Below are positions 1 to 12,686 of a stretch of 64,000 nucleotides of DNA, one piece after another. The stretch comes from Helianthus annuus (taxonomy: Eukaryota; Streptophyta; Magnoliopsida; Asterales; Asteraceae). The notes under the pieces were generated by a model that made no database searches, was not told the origin of the DNA, and was given only the letters and a program-made list of their open reading frames with translations. The translations under genes and the position numbers were made by a program. Location of the stretch: NCBI RefSeq assembly GCF_002127325.2, contig NC_035444.2, positions 37,793,140-37,857,139 on the forward strand, read 5' to 3'. Each line of letters starts with the position of its first letter. Position 1 is the first letter of the stretch.

Positions 1-889
1 ATGTCAAGGCAACGATTATTGGTTGCTCTGCAGCCAACATTGCCTGTTTATCAAACTTTGGTAAGACCTCTTCCCATAAAGTAGCGTTTATGTGTTCGCC
101 GCTGTCACATTTGTGTAACCGTTAGTTCGCCTCATGTTAGACTGTGAAAAATATTTACATGAATAGTTATATGTATGGGTAACCTGATATCCGTGAGACG
201 AAGACGTAGATATTCTCTTCCCTTTTTGGTTGTTCCGGGTGTTGTGTACTCTAGCTTTGCCAAGTAGTCTATGATTGGGCAAATGGTTTAGATTTGTTAG
301 TAGATGTTATGGAAGTTTTGAAAATGCGAGTATTGTTACCTGTAAGGAGTTCTTGATCGTCACCAGTACGAAGTGAAAGGTCGCTATAGGGACAAAAGTT
401 GAAATAGTACATTGGAAATGCATCTGGTGTAGGAATTAAGGTTAGTGATGCTTTTGTTCCCATGCGAATGCTTGCGATGTGTGAATTCACTCTTGGTGGT
501 GTTGGCTGGTCATCGCATATGTATTTTTCCAGAAGGTAGCATGAGAAAAGGGTGATTTTCCTTTCGAAAAGTTCTTTGTCTAGCCAGTGCACGCTAGCTT
601 GTATTCCATCACCCTGGATTAACAGAGCGAAAAAGGATCAGTTAGCACAAATTTAGCATCTGTTTGTGCAATAATACATGTGAAGACAATCATAATTGAA
701 GTTCAAAAATATTTACTGAATTTTTTAATTTGACATATAGCATATGAATTACAAACTTACATGTTTGTCTATGAAAAAGTAGTACATGTCGCTGTTTCGT
801 AGGCGAGGCTGCCACTTTCTTATGACACGAATTTTAATTGGTATTGCAGGTCCTGCTGGGACAATGGATGATATCCTACCCTCTTGCAT
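1..889 (-). CDS. RPA70-like single-strand DNA-binding protein of the Helitron (partial, four exons seen)
   Basis: Exons on the minus strand read 889-761, 613-340, 268-184 and 101-1 (open at the window edge). All three introns begin GT and end AG (147, 71 and 82 bp). The reading frame stays open through all junctions, in phases 0, 1 and 0-plus-2. Visible RPA70 OB-fold signatures are IRKWQPRLRNSDMYYFFID in exon 1, YLAKLEYT...YLRLRLTD in exon 3 and INATLWEEVLPKFDK in exon 4. RPA-like proteins of Helitrons are thought to bind the single strand made during rolling-circle transposition. The gene starts 100 bp after the helicase stop, same strand. The start at 889 is the first in-frame ATG; an upstream exon is possible because an AG acceptor lies just before it. 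No stop or frameshift was seen. Confidence 0.8.
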
Positions 890-988
890 GTTGTCTTTCC
901 TGTTCAATGGCACATAATTAGCGTATAGTAAAGTATGAGAAGTTTATAATGGCAGATAATATCGTAAAAAATCCTATCATTATTTATT

Positions 989-3900
989 TTATGATCTGAA
1001 ACAGTAAAGGAATGTATGTATTGTTATTTGTTGTGTGGTGTTGGTTTGTGTTTGCTCATGGATTGTGAGGTTAACCTCATGAGCTTCAATATCTGCTAGT
1101 AACTCAGAGTACACGATGTTTTTGGTGTTATCACTTTCAAATTCTTCGTGAGGCGTTATGAGCACTTTTAGGCCGCTTGGTGATGTTGCTCTAGAAAGGG
1201 CAACATAAAGCTGCCCATGACTAAAGATAGGTTCAGGCAAGTAAACAGCAATTTTATTTAACGACTGGCCTTGACTTTTGTTAATTGTCATTGCGTAACA
1301 TGTTTTGATTGGAAATTGACGTCTAGTAAATACAAAAGGTAAGTCATTAGTTTTATGCACAAAGTTTATTCTAGGTATATAAACGCGATGGCCAATAGCT
1401 GTGCCAGTTATTATACGTGCTTCAATGATTCTAGGCAGCAATTGTGACACTAATAGCCTAGTACCGTTACACAAACCTGATTTTTGATCAATGTTTCGCA
1501 TTAAAATTACAGGAGTATTTATTTTAAGCTTTAGACAATGTGAGGGTATGCCTTGGAAGTTCAACAAATTCAGGTATTCAGGTGGGTACATAAGATCGGT
1601 ATCACCTTGGCTGTGGGAATGAGGCGTTATAGAGTCTACACTCAAGTATGTTGAACATTCGCCAGGGGAAGATGCAAGCACTAACTCATTGATTTCATCA
1701 GCGGTTTCATTCTTTGGACATACTATGGCTCTCTCGGAAAGGTTAGAGGCTGTTGGATTGTGGAGGATGTCGTCATCATAAATGAATTTTATCAACTGAT
1801 GCAAGCCATTTTCCCCTGGTTGTATTAGAAACTGTGTTGGTATGTCAATGATTTTCGTGTCTGGTGATTGTTTGTACGGTACGCCAGTTAGACCATCTCC
1901 GATGTCAAGTAACCACTTTGAGAATGCTAGAGCAGCTTCCTTATCAGCAGGTGAGGTCGTTGATCTGGTCACACGCATGTTTTCATATAGCTTAACAATT
2001 TTGAAGTCGTTCCATAAGTGTGACCTAGGTAAAGTGGATGCAATGATTTCATTCTTTGAAGCTTTGGGTTTGACCGGCAATGTTTGTCGAAAGTCTCCTC
2101 CTAACAGCACAGATTTTCCGCCAAATGGTTTGTCTTTGTTACCAACTATGTCTTTAAGGCTCTTATCCAATGATTCAAAGCATCTTCGATCACTCATTGG
2201 TGCCTCATCCCATACAATAAGCGACGTTTCCATTAATAATTGGGAGAGCTGTGTGTTTTTTTTAATGTAGCACAATGAATCATTTGTTAATTCTAACGGG
2301 ATCTTGAATCGAGAGTGAGCTGTTCTTCCTGAAGGCAAAAGCAAGGCAGCGATCCCTGATGCTGCGACAGCAAGAACTACTTTCCCAACGGACCTGAGTT
2401 TGTCTATGATTGCAGTCCATAGGAAAGTTTTTCCTGTTCCTCCATGGCCGTATATAAACAAAAGTATTTGCGTATTTTGCATAACTGAGTTTACAACCAT
2501 GTTGTATACTGCTAGCTGAACAGAGTTTAAGGCCTCTTCCATAGTTCTACTTTTAGTCACCAAGGCGTCAGTGTCATAGCACTTTTCTTCCAAAAGTAAT
2601 CTGTTTCTTAGTGCTGACACCATTGAATCAGGAGGCATCGGTAAGCCAAACTTGGCCAATGAGTGTGAACCTTCATTAGAATTCAACAATAATTCCAATT
2701 CGAACAATACATGTTGTTGCAGGTTTAAGCCACTAATGTGAGTATTTGACGTACCAGTAACATCATTCAAATTCCTAATAATATCATCACTCATTCGTGG
2801 CCAGTATTTCTGCCAAAAACCTAATGGATTAGATAGGTCACAGAATAAAAGCATATGGGCAAACAAAGCCCTTAATTCTGCAGCCGTGGCCCAAGACGAT
2901 GCCTCTACGAAAGCTGCAACCCATTCTCTATCATCGCCTATCAAACCAAGTTTCTCGCATGCAGCTCGGTAGGTAGGGTATACAATGTTGGAAACTGTTC
3001 TGATGTCCTCGAAAGAACAACAACCTTTTTGGTGGTTAAGTAGCATTCTTAGGTAGAATGACTCACCACATGCTGGATGTATGTATGCCAACCTTCCAAT
3101 TGGTGGAGTTCTGGTAGATAATCTTTTAAGCCATGCTTTCTTGGAGGGATCCCATCGGTACCTAGACAGATAGTCCACGTAACATAAATCCCTGTCATTC
3201 GGTTGTTGTTCATTGCTTCTTAACCATTCTGTTAATGTTGTTTTCTGAGTTGCTGGGTTACCAAGAATGTCATGTAGCTGTTGGTTATCTTTAAAGATGA
3301 TATTCTGCATGTGCTCTAAGTGAACGGCTAATAGCTGAACAGCTGGGTTTCTATGGTGAATTGGAAAATTGAGGATCCTCCAAGCTGCTTCATGTGGACA
3401 AACGAATCTACCATCTACAAACTTTGAGATTTCGTCTACACCTTCGTGAGAATTTGATGTTGATTGTGTTGTACAGTCAGGGGTCCTTGTGACAGCGTAA
3501 CAAATGCGATCTACACCTTTGGATATGTACTTGAACAAATACTTAATGAGCATACTCCAACCGCAATATTCGACATTTATATGTGCCTCGAAATGCAAAC
3601 AAAGAGTCCGATTATATGGGACTACGTAACCGTTGTCAAGTGGCACACCATTTTTTTCCAATTGAGGACCATTTGGTCGTCTTTTATAGTGAATATACCC
3701 TTCTTTGTCAAATCGAGTGACTTGTTCATAGGCCTTTGGAAAGGATTTTGAACATTTCTTATTAACCATGCATGGTGCGTTCATTTTTGGTAAGCCACAG
3801 GGACCATGCATCATAGAATCAGTCACTATTCGATATAAAGTCGGATCTGCCCCTGGATCTGGAATTTCAGCAGAAATGAAATTATCCACATGTTGCGCAT

Positions 3901-5647
3901 CTTTTATTCTGCATTCTGGTACAACCCAGAGCAACATATGACAATGTGGAAGGCCTCTTTTCTGAAATTCGATTGTATAAAGATCTGAAAAGCAAAAAAG
4001 TGGACATAAGGAAAGGAAATTCCAAAAAAAATATATGTAGATAAATCTTTTTTTTTTCATACCTGCTGCAACACCACCAAAAGTCTTTTGTGTTTTTAAG
4101 AACTTTAGTAGTGATTCAACCTTCAGTTGGAAAATTCTTGCAATAATGTCAGGTCTTTCTTGGGCGCCTGTGCAATCAGCGTGATTCAAGTAGCGTCTGA
4201 TTTCTGGCCACTTAACGTTGCAGGTAAATGTTATGAAGTATTGTGGATTACCGTGGACTCTACAAATAGCGAGCGCATCCTGATAATGCTTGTACATATA
4301 CCTTGGCCCACCTGTGAATGAGGATGGTAGAATGGTTCTTTTACCAACATCACGACCCTCAGTCTCACCCTTGGAGAAAGCATCATGGATACCGCGAAGA
4401 AACTCAGAACGAAAACGATTTTGGTTAGCACGATAGTAGTCAAGCCTACATTGCTCTATGCACACATATGCGTCAACTAAATATTGTTGCAAAAGACGAC
4501 CAGCTTTCAACAACAAAGTGTATACACCTATGCGATCATGTATCTGATAAGCGTAGAACATGTTCATCGTCAAATTTTGATCCTCTGATAGTGTGCGACC
4601 AGATAAACGTAAATCAGGGGACCAACCTTGCTCTGCAAAGGGGAAGAGCAACGGGTACTGAAGCGGCATATACGAAGAATGCAACTTGCTAACGCGTCTT
4701 GGATTACCATCTTTGCTATGGATAACGATGTCATAGTCAGTTGCTAACGGATCGTTATCACAGATAATAGCACCAAGAGTTCTAGTAGATGGCATTTCAT
4801 AGTTTTTTCGGGTATGACTATTGTACAGTTTTATCGCAAAATTTGGGACCTCCTGAAGAGAACATATATCTCTTGCGCTCCTGAAAAGCTTAACATACCC
4901 GTTCACATCTGAAAGAACTCGAGCAAGAGTAGAAACAATGTCTGCTGATAAAGGACTCCGAGTGTCACCTTCAAAAAACCGAAGCCTATTCTCGACCTCG
5001 TTTTCTGTATCATAAATATACATCTGAAGGAACCGTGGTTTGTTGTCCACGGGAGGACATAAGGAGCCCAACCAATGTGATACCTGACCAGCAACCTTAA
5101 AAACATAGGGCCCGGGAGTATGATTAATTTCATGATCTACATGTGCACCGAAGGAAGTCATTGAGAACATGGAATTGTAAGCGCGTATATTTTCCATAAA
5201 ATGCGCCATAGAATACAATTCCTTTATATAGACTGGTGGTTCCCGTGGAAAGTCAATTCGCACAGTGCCTTCTCTACAGCACATATTGTACCTTGGTCTA
5301 TTTTTTTGAGGTGATGATTTCAGTCTTTCTTCGTGCCAAAAAAGAGCCCCACAATATTCACAAACATTAGTACAATCCCCCAAATCAATATACGCTGGAC
5401 CAGGCGCAGGCACACTACCTGATGTTGAAGCCGTTTGTCCACTCACCTGAGTATTAGGTTGTGCGGACAATGGACTTTGAAGGACACGCTGGAACGATGA
5501 AGCCCTAATAATTGTAGAGCGCCTTACTGACTGAGCAGCTGTTTGAGAACCGAGGATAAAACCAGAAGACGATGATGACTCCCCGCTTTCACCATCAACT
5601 ACAGTTGCCTTTCGCTTCCTCTTCCTACTGGTGGATGGAGTTGACAT
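989..5647 (-). CDS. Helitron Rep/helicase (RepHel) transposase
   Basis: A large protein of about 1,526 residues after splicing. The N-terminal region has a basic, Ser-rich leader (TSRKRKRK) and Cys pairs. Next is the Helitron-like replication initiator domain. Its HUH motif (GLPHCH) lies near residue 541 and its paired-tyrosine motif (YLFKYISKG) near residue 676. The C-terminal half is a PIF1-family 5'-3' helicase: Walker A GHGGTGKT near 1043, Walker B VWDEAP near 1121, then [19 protein letters not shown] and YVALSRA. All catalytic motifs are present. A 78-bp GT-AG intron (3985-4062) interrupts the Rep domain; it has no stop and is a multiple of three, so unspliced RNA also reads through with 26 extra residues. 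I chose ATG 5647 because the longer frame to 5725 opens with a GTG. Confidence 0.93.
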   Translation of the reverse strand: MSTPSTSRKRKRKATVVDGESGESSSSSGFILGSQTAAQSVRRSTIIRASSFQRVLQSPLSAQPNTQVSGQTASTSGSVPAPGPAYIDLGDCTNVCEYCGALFWHEERLKSSPQKNRPRYNMCCREGTVRIDFPREPPVYIKELYSMAHFMENIRAYNSMFSMTSFGAHVDHEINHTPGPYVFKVAGQVSHWLGSLCPPVDNKPRFLQMYIYDTENEVENRLRFFEGDTRSPLSADIVSTLARVLSDVNGYVKLFRSARDICSLQEVPNFAIKLYNSHTRKNYEMPSTRTLGAIICDNDPLATDYDIVIHSKDGNPRRVSKLHSSYMPLQYPLLFPFAEQGWSPDLRLSGRTLSEDQNLTMNMFYAYQIHDRIGVYTLLLKAGRLLQQYLVDAYVCIEQCRLDYYRANQNRFRSEFLRGIHDAFSKGETEGRDVGKRTILPSSFTGGPRYMYKHYQDALAICRVHGNPQYFITFTCNVKWPEIRRYLNHADCTGAQERPDIIARIFQLKVESLLKFLKTQKTFGGVAAGMKKKRFIYIYFFWNFLSLCPLFCFSDLYTIEFQKRGLPHCHMLLWVVPECRIKDAQHVDNFISAEIPDPGADPTLYRIVTDSMMHGPCGLPKMNAPCMVNKKCSKSFPKAYEQVTRFDKEGYIHYKRRPNGPQLEKNGVPLDNGYVVPYNRTLCLHFEAHINVEYCGWSMLIKYLFKYISKGVDRICYAVTRTPDCTTQSTSNSHEGVDEISKFVDGRFVCPHEAAWRILNFPIHHRNPAVQLLAVHLEHMQNIIFKDNQQLHDILGNPATQKTTLTEWLRSNEQQPNDRDLCYVDYLSRYRWDPSKKAWLKRLSTRTPPIGRLAYIHPACGESFYLRMLLNHQKGCCSFEDIRTVSNIVYPTYRAACEKLGLIGDDREWVAAFVEASSWATAAELRALFAHMLLFCDLSNPLGFWQKYWPRMSDDIIRNLNDVTGTSNTHISGLNLQQHVLFELELLLNSNEGSHSLAKFGLPMPPDSMVSALRNRLLLEEKCYDTDALVTKSRTMEEALNSVQLAVYNMVVNSVMQNTQILLFIYGHGGTGKTFLWTAIIDKLRSVGKVVLAVAASGIAALLLPSGRTAHSRFKIPLELTNDSLCYIKKNTQLSQLLMETSLIVWDEAPMSDRRCFESLDKSLKDIVGNKDKPFGGKSVLLGGDFRQTLPVKPKASKNEIIASTLPRSHLWNDFKIVKLYENMRVTRSTTSPADKEAALAFSKWLLDIGDGLTGVPYKQSPDTKIIDIPTQFLIQPGENGLHQLIKFIYDDDILHNPTASNLSERAIVCPKNETADEINELVLASSPGECSTYLSVDSITPHSHSQGDTDLMYPPEYLNLLNFQGIPSHCLKLKINTPVILMRNIDQKSGLCNGTRLLVSQLLPRIIEARIITGTAIGHRVYIPRINFVHKTNDLPFVFTRRQFPIKTCYAMTINKSQGQSLNKIAVYLPEPIFSHGQLYVALSRATSPSGLKVLITPHEEFESDNTKNIVYSELLADIEAHEVNLTIHEQTQTNTTQQITIHTFLYCFRS

Positions 5648-5774
5648 GTCTAACAAAGGCACTGGAACGAAATGTGTAACAAAAACGCCACGCAAACCTA
5701 AAACGCTAACCAAACAAAACCTCACACTGTCTAGACTGAGCTACAACATTTAACATCAGGTTATGAAAACTCTA

Positions 5775-6004
5775 CAACTGAAATAAAAGCATCAGGGGCA
5801 AAAACAAAACTAAATAAACACACAACCGAACATACAATAATTTGAAGTGAAGGAACATACCTTAGTCAACTATGCGAATGCACATGGAAACGCCAGTGAA
5901 CCTGAGAAAAAAAACAACTAAAATAAAAGCGTCAGGGGCAAAAATGAAAGTAAAGAAATACACAACCGAACATACAATATTTTAAATGAAGGACCATACC
6001 TTCA
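5775..6004. repeat. Two-copy tandem repeat upstream of the Helitron helicase
   Basis: A segment of about 90 bp at 5775-5866 recurs at 5915-6004 (period 140 bp), with shared blocks such as CAGGGGCAAAAA and CACAACCGAACATACAAT. On the minus strand each copy contains an AAGGTATG splice-donor-like site. It may be part of the 5' leader of the RepHel transcript. Confidence 0.75.
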
Positions 6005-7852
6005 ACGAATATTTTCTTCAGAACTAACACTTGCTGCTGGTTGCATGTGACTGTCAACCTGCCATACCCAAAGAAAAAATTTACTATATCTTAATAAGTG
6101 CCTGAGCTTTTTGGAGGCTGTGTGCACACATAGTTGTATATAAGCCTAAAAATTAAAAAAAAGTGTCATCTATCTATCTAGAAGATGTAGTATCACTCTC
6201 GCATATCATTCACTGATTCAAATTCTTAACCAAACCTTTCTCCATGACATTGTAAAAATATGAGGAACCTACGGTCTACAATCTACAAAAATCCTATAAG
6301 CAATAAGCGCGTCTAGTACAACCGATGATCATATATATGATTATTCGCTCCGGAGAAACTAATGATATTCAGTGGGCGTCCATTTGTTTAGCCTAGGGAA
6401 AAAAAGTGCCGTTATGCCATCCGGATGCTTGTTTGCCAGCACCGTTTCAGTATCCACGATGAACAATTGTCGGCCAAGAATTTACAGTTATATTTTATTT
6501 TATTTTTTTTAAATAAAATTAGCATTGAGCCTAATAATTCAAATGTCAAGTGGGATAAATTTTAAAGTGGTATCGTTATTTTAGGGTAAAATCGGTAAAC
6601 ACCGGTACCGGACCGGCATCGAACCGGTAGCGAAAATGTTAAAAGTCGGTACCGAGATAAAACTAAAATATTTCAGGGACATCTAACCACTATCAAAGCT
6701 ATTATTCATCAAGCTAAACAAAACATGAAACAAATAACTAACCAACTGGTTCTTACTTACATATAAAACCTATTCAGATTCCTAGTTCATCATCTTTTCT
6801 ACTCAAAGCAACCTCTTCTTTCACTACATAAATATGAAAATGTCAAAACACGTATAATAGCATAATAGTAATGACACAATTGAAATCCACAGTTTGTGAC
6901 TAAATAAAGAACTTGTCAACAAACAAATTTAACATTTTAGTCAACAATCTATACATTTTTTATTTGAAATGCGGGTAGATGGTAGCATGATCCATAGCAT
7001 AAAACACCAAGTTTCCTACTTAATGAAGACGAAACGTTATTATAGTGCCACGATGGTCGATCAGTTGTATTCTCTTGTTTTGAAGACCATCAAGGGTATA
7101 TCTGACCCATTAGTGTCTATATGCTTTACACAAACCATTATAACAACATACACATGAATCTAGAGTGCATCTTCCAACTCATAGGTCATAAGCCACATTT
7201 CATATAAAGGAAAAATGGTAAAGGATATAAAGCACACATGGAAACTAAGATGAGTAGCATCGCGATAACGATTGGGGTAAAAAATATAAAAAAAAATCAT
7301 TTCTATTCTTGATACTTTAATAGAAACATGTATGCTATAAAAGCGACAATTTTGAAAGCTTACCCTATTTGATTTCAACGTAATATGATCACATAGTAGT
7401 GGTCGGTCAGAATGCAACTACTGCATACCAAGTATCGCGGTACAACTATTAAGTATACCAAGTAAAGAAACCATTTATAATGCAATGACTCTATAGGGCA
7501 TAGCATATTGTGCGTCATCTAATGTGTGTCATGTAAAGTGCGTCATGTAAACGTTTACCACGAACCGACCGAGAGTTCGCTCAAATTTTCCAAAGTACAA
7601 CAATACCATTCCATAACAGTCATTTAATTCTAAAACCTCTTTTATCTAACATCAACAGCAATTTAGAGCAAAATCCATGTTACAGTAACCTTCAATCTCA
7701 ACATAAACCAAAATTCTTCAAATTCTTGTCAAAATTAATCAAAAAATTACACCTCATCTGGGGATTTTTTTTTGATTAAAAAATACCACTCCTGTAAAAA
7801 CAATCACTCAAATTTAACATTGTTCTTCCAAATTTTTTTAAAACCCCAAAAT
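6005..7852. other. AT-rich stretch without a gene
   Basis: No coding signal was seen on either strand. A cluster of ACCGGTACCGG-type words lies at 6598-6655; such words occur in plant MITEs, but I could not find paired ends or a target duplication. The remainder is AT-rich with short homopolymer runs. Confidence 0.5.
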
Positions 7853-8051
7853 TCGCTAATTACTTTTTTTTTGGAACGGGTAAGTATTTTCCACGTGTAA
7901 ACCCACCCTTTCGGAGCTATGTCCAAAGGCCGACTACTCGACCACCGCTCGCCCCCGTTGGACTCGAACCCGGGTTGAATCCCGAGCCGAGCCTTCACCC
8001 GGATGTCACAACCACTGCGATGCAGATGGAAGGACGCAGTCGCTAATTACT
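7853..8051 (-). mobile_element. tRNA-derived SINE with target-site duplication
   Basis: The body is 7865-8039, read on the minus strand. It is flanked by perfect 12-bp direct repeats TCGCTAATTACT at 7853-7864 and 8040-8051. On the minus strand it has a pol III A-box-like stretch (GCATCGCAGTGGTTGTG), then a B box (GGTTCGAGTCC), and ends in an A run next to the duplication. This is the layout of plant tRNA-type SINEs. It lacks a cloverleaf, so it is not a tRNA gene. Confidence 0.85.
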
Positions 8052-8475
8052 ATAATCGCATGTAATTCATAAAAAAAAATCGGATACTACATGCTACTTG
8101 ATGATTCGTATTGACCAATGGAATAGAAATCAAATAAGAACATCAGAGGTGTAAAATAAGATGCCACTTGCATCTTTGAAAATGAGAAAGAACGAACCCC
8201 CAAATATTTTGGGGATAAAATCAAAACCAAAAGCAAATCAATTTGAAACATTTCCTTCAAAATGCCTTTAAACCCATACTTAAAATCCTAAAACTAAAAT
8301 AAGAAAAACCATATTGGAATTCATAAACTCTCAATTTAAGAACCAGCGTGAACCCTAAAACCAAAAGCATGCCCTAAATAAAACCCACTAAGAAGCAATA
8401 TTTTTAAAACCACTTGAAATTTTGATGCCCAAAAGTGTTAATAACTGGAAATTAAGCAACCATACCTGTAAGGAA
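8052..8475. other. Intergenic AT-rich DNA
   Basis: No gene, RNA or element boundary was recognised in this stretch. Confidence 0.5.
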
Positions 8476-8595
8476 AGAAGCTGTAAAGAGCCAAGTGAAG
8501 AAGAAAAGGACTTTCAAGTTTGTTGTGAAACCAAAGGAAGCCGTAGGGAGCCAAGTGAAGAAGAAAAAGACTTTCAATTGTGTTGTCAAACCAAA
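8476..8595. repeat. Tandem duplication, two 60-bp units
   Basis: Units 8476-8535 and 8536-8595 align end to end without gaps and differ at about ten positions. The central part GAGCCAAGTGAAGAAGAAAA is identical in both. A short plus-strand ORF (8422-8607) reads through both units as a repeated peptide, but nothing else supports it as a gene. Confidence 0.85.
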
Positions 8596-8689
8596 TACAT
8601 GCAGTGAATAATCACATAAGCGGACGCGTGTACAATTGCGAACACGTGGCACTACATACCAAGCGAGAGGGGAAAAAAGCAAAAATGGA

Positions 8690-8768
8690 GGAAAAAGTAA
8701 GGTATTAGGAATCGAACCTGTGATGTTCGCTAAACCAACATCCACAATTACCACCACACCAGCATTAA
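8690..8768 (-). mobile_element. Possible SINE head (A and B box)
   Basis: On the minus strand a perfect B box (GGTTCGATTCC) follows an A-box-like TGGTGTGGTGG at SINE/tRNA spacing. The T-arm stem does not pair, which argues against a real tRNA. No poly(A) tail or target duplication was found, so this may be an old truncated SINE. Confidence 0.4.
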
Positions 8769-9279
8769 ATAAGATGTTTAAGTTGAAATAAAATGCTATT
8801 TATAATGAAACTAAAAATGAAAAAAAATACTATTCATGAAGCCTCACTAACCATATTTATATAATTTCTTGTAATGATCGATAATAGACACATTAACAAA
8901 CAAACTTAAAAAAGAAAATATTATTTATTAATATAACTATAAAAAATTTAGAGTATACCATTTATAATTGAGCGATACAACACAAAATTGTAACGGGTAC
9001 AATATAATAATCTAGATGACAATGGTTATTGTGGGGTGGCGTCCCATACCACCTCACCCAAAACCAGTGCTAAATACCACCACGTGCGTGTAAGAAGGAT
9101 GGTGAAGTGGGGAGTGCCGCCCCCTTAACGGACGTGAGAACCAAATGAGATGTGGTCCTCCTCTAATCAAAACCATTCACCTTTTTTTTCTTTTATGTAA
9201 ATATTAGTTAATTCACAACGTGATAATTAAATCAGATAAAGGGCTAGAAGTTAAACTAAAATAAAATTAGTTAGGATTT
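8769..9279. other. Intergenic DNA
   Basis: AT-rich, with one GC-richer patch at 9030-9150. No gene recognised. Confidence 0.45.
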
Positions 9280-10110
9280 GGACATTAAACAAGAAAAACA
9301 ATGATGAATTAGAGAGAATTGATTAGAGATTGACGATTACGATCCACATATATCAGTTGTTTGAAATTTATGAAGACTAATGACAGTTGACATCAATTGA
9401 ATGAAGATCAAAGTGGATACAAGTCAAAGATGATGATTTGGAAGCTTAAAGATAACTATATGAAAACCGACATCTTCACGTGAAGATCAAAGCTAAACCA
9501 ACAATGAATCACACAAGAATCAAGAAAAGTATAACAAAACGGTTTTTTATATAATTACAATGACTTATAAAAATATCATTTTATTAAAGTCATGATGTTT
9601 CCTAAAAGAATTTTATAAAATATCAGATTAATTTTTATAAAATTAATAAGTCTTGCAAAATTATAAGAATTGGTTTTGAATTAATTTGTTAATAATTGGA
9701 TATTAAACAAGAAAAACAATGATGAATTCGAGAGGATTGATTAAATATTGAAGATTGCGATCCACATACATTAATTGTTTAAAATTTATGAAGATTAATG
9801 ACATTTGACATCAATTGAATGAGGATAAAAGTGGACACAATTCAAAAATGATGCTTCGGAAGCATACAAAGATAACGATACGAAAACCGGCATCTTCACA
9901 TGAAGATCAAAGTTAAACCAATGATGAATATCATAGGAATCAAGAAAAGTACAACAAAATGGTTTTTCATATAATTACACCTGACTTATAAAAGTATCAT
10001 TTTATTAAAGTCATAATGTTTTCCCAAAAGAATTTTATAAACATCAAATTAATTTTCACAAAACTAATAAGTCTTGCAAAATTATAAGAATTTTTTTGAA
10101 TTTGAAAATT
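9280..10110. repeat. Tandem duplication with a unit of about 419 bp
   Basis: Unit 1 (9280-9698) starts GGACATTAAACAAGAAAAAC and unit 2 (from 9699) starts GGATATTAAACAAGAAAAAC. The similarity runs through the whole unit, including CATCAATTGAATGA and AAGTCTTGCAAAATTATAAG, with scattered substitutions and small indels. The divergence shows an old duplication. Neither unit has a coding signal. Confidence 0.85.
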
Positions 10111-10427
10111 GGTTGATGAAACTTGCTAAACTTGCCGAGTGAGGATCAGGTAGCCATTTTCGTCATGATCGAAGAAAGGGAGATGAAGAATTTCGAAGAA
10201 AAAAATACTGAGTTAATTCTTGAATGAAGATTTAAAAGATGATATTATGATATTTAAAGGGATTTGAAGAGTTATCTCTACCCTAAATAGCGCTATGATG
10301 GTTACAGCCAATCCCATCACTGATGTCAGGCCTCGTAACGGCTAGTTGGCTTGTGTAACGGCTAGTTCGATCTTAACGGCAATATGACAGCTGTGATCCT
10401 TATCACAACCGCCATATTGGGGGAATT

Positions 10428-11041
10428 TGTTAGGGTATAGGTTTTACTAATTATGTATCATGTATCCTGAAGTATTGCCTGGATCACTTATCCTTAGCGG
10501 ATGGTGAAAGGAGTCTGAGGATCAAGGATCCTTATTATTACTTATGATTTCTAACAATTGTTCTCTGTGTTTTCTAATGTTCATGTGTAGGTTATGAACG
10601 ACGTGGACTAAGTCTCAGCTGGAATCTCGGGCATTATTCGTTTGAGATGCTACACGTGCCAATTCTTCAAACGGTCATGGGGTTGAACGTGGTCTTCCAA
10701 GAAAGTTGGACTTAGTTGTTAGGTTAATTCAAAAGGGGTTGATCAAGTGTTAGTTAACATAGTTGCAATTACGAACACACATACACATTCGCATACATTG
10801 CAAACCAGAGCTCTCATACACTTAGTATTCGATTGTACCACACTTGATCAACATCGAAGTTGTAATCTTTTTTGTGCACTATAGTTGATAGTGATAGTTT
10901 TCACTATCCGAGGTTTTTATGCCGACGATCTACTGGTGATCAAAGGCTTTTCCTTGTAGAAATCATCGTGTTCATCATTTCATTCGTCAAGCATTCATTT
11001 TTACCATTGTTCATCACCTAAGCACTCTACCTCACTTTACA
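10428..11041. mobile_element. Possible 3' or solo LTR, uncertain
   Basis: The stretch starts TGTTAGGGTATAGG directly after a purine-rich TTGGGGGAATT, which resembles a polypurine tract, and could end ...CTTTACA at 11041. Flanking AATT occurs on both sides, but only 4 bp match, whereas 5 bp is usual. No coding region of an element adjoins it. Upstream, GTAACGGCTAGTT occurs twice (about 10335-10370). Confidence 0.3.
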
Positions 11042-12686
11042 AATTTTGTTACATTATTTTTAATCAGATTTTTGACCAAAATAATAAATATTATTGTATT
11101 TATAAATGTGATAAAAATATCTAAATAATATATGTATATATATATACATATATGTATATAAACACATAATGTTAACATATATTCAATTTTTATTCATTTC
11201 TTTTGAAATTATAAACAAATATTTATGAACAATTTTTGTTTATTTATGGATTTGACACTATGCAAGTGACATTCATGTTAAATTTCTTGCGTATAACCTA
11301 CATTGTTATACATGTATAGGTAACTATTATATTTTATTTAAATAATAAGCTTGTTTAAGCTCTTGAGTTAAACCAAACGTATATGAACATTGACCTTGAG
11401 TATGTTTATGAAGTGAGATTCAATTAGACTCGACCTAGTTATAACTGTCTGTTTGGATGACTTTCAGGATCTACTTGCACATCCAAGTTCGAACATGTAT
11501 CCAACTTGTTACTTGTACTTTTGGCTCATTTGAAATGCTAGTATGTCTACCTAGTCGTAGTTAATAAAAATTTTCAACTTTAAGACATGAGGATGACATG
11601 TGAGCCAATAGTCAACCTATTGTGTGACTAGCCTTTGTTACTTGAAACCTTTTTTGTGTTGCTTGTTGTTGGAATATTATTCATTTACCGAGACAATAAT
11701 ATCACATGTTTATAGTGCTCAAGGTCCTTCAAAATGCCCGAGAGAATCATTGCAAGCATAAGACAAAAAAAAAACATTGATAAAATCGCTCATATGCTTT
11801 TGTGAGCATCTTCAATAACCCTATTGGCATCAGTAAGGGGATTATATGTCAAGGACACATGTCTTCCTCTCTCATCTTTGAGAATAATCGTGCTATTAAC
11901 GTTTATATCGTTTTTATTGAACAACAATATTTAACTCATAAATACCATTTAACCTTGCATTTGCAAGAAGTTAAACCCACACTAACTTTCCGGGGGGAAA
12001 CATCATACCATTAGATCACTAGGTCATGGGTGTTTATTTCATTTAATTTGTCTTTTTGAGGGTTTAAAGCAATGAGAGAAGATTGTGGTTGGTTAGAGGT
12101 TACAATGGTTTCACAAATTTCATTTTAGTTATTAACAACCCTATTTAAATGTTGAATATGATGCAAATGATAGTTGTTAAGTCATTTTTTTGGTATAAGT
12201 CAATTTTATGACACCCACTGTTGTGTTCCAATATTTTTTCTAGTACACCTGAGACAAAATGAAACATAAAATGTGCTTAGCCAAACGGATACTAGGTCGA
12301 TTTTATGAGTGTGTGGCATCTCGAGATATAACTAAGCCGCTAAGGAACAAACATCATCTCCCAGAGCTTGTTGCAATGTCTTTAATCTCATACCAACCTG
12401 ATGATCATGACAAGAGCTTAAGATAGTAATGACTTTTACCACATGCGCAAAATACTTCTGTATTGTATATTAAACGTGAAACTTCAAAAACTATACTCTG
12501 ATTTCACTATCGAGTTTCCTCAAAAGTCACGTGAGAAAGTATTTATGACCAACACAAGCGAGACCACGCTAACATTTTAAAAGTAGCTACAACAAGAATC
12601 CACATTCATGTATCAATCAACGTAAAGAATAGAGACAACCATATCGGATGAAACATTTGATGTGTACATGAGGGTGAAAACTAGAA
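11042..12686. other. AT-rich intergenic DNA
   Basis: Contains a TATATA/CATATA-rich patch near 11125-11165. No gene, RNA or element boundary was recognised. Confidence 0.45.

Larger units (their letters stand above)
1..5750 (-). mobile_element. Helitron, 5' and central part (autonomous type)
   Basis: The minus strand carries a Rep/helicase gene followed by an RPA70-like gene, the gene pair known from plant Helitrons. The element's 3' end, with the expected CTRR terminus and hairpin, would lie left of base 1, so the element is only partly in the window. Its 5' end lies somewhere to the right of 5,647; I could not place the terminal TC. Both genes have open reading frames with canonical splice sites, so this copy could be autonomous. 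The right boundary given is nominal. Confidence 0.85.

Noticed and set aside
1842..2270. 142-codon plus-strand ORF
   Set aside because: Antisense to the helicase domain of RepHel, which has all motifs on the other strand.
7925..8025. Possible tRNA gene on the minus strand
   Set aside because: A and B boxes are present but no cloverleaf forms and target duplications flank it; called a SINE.
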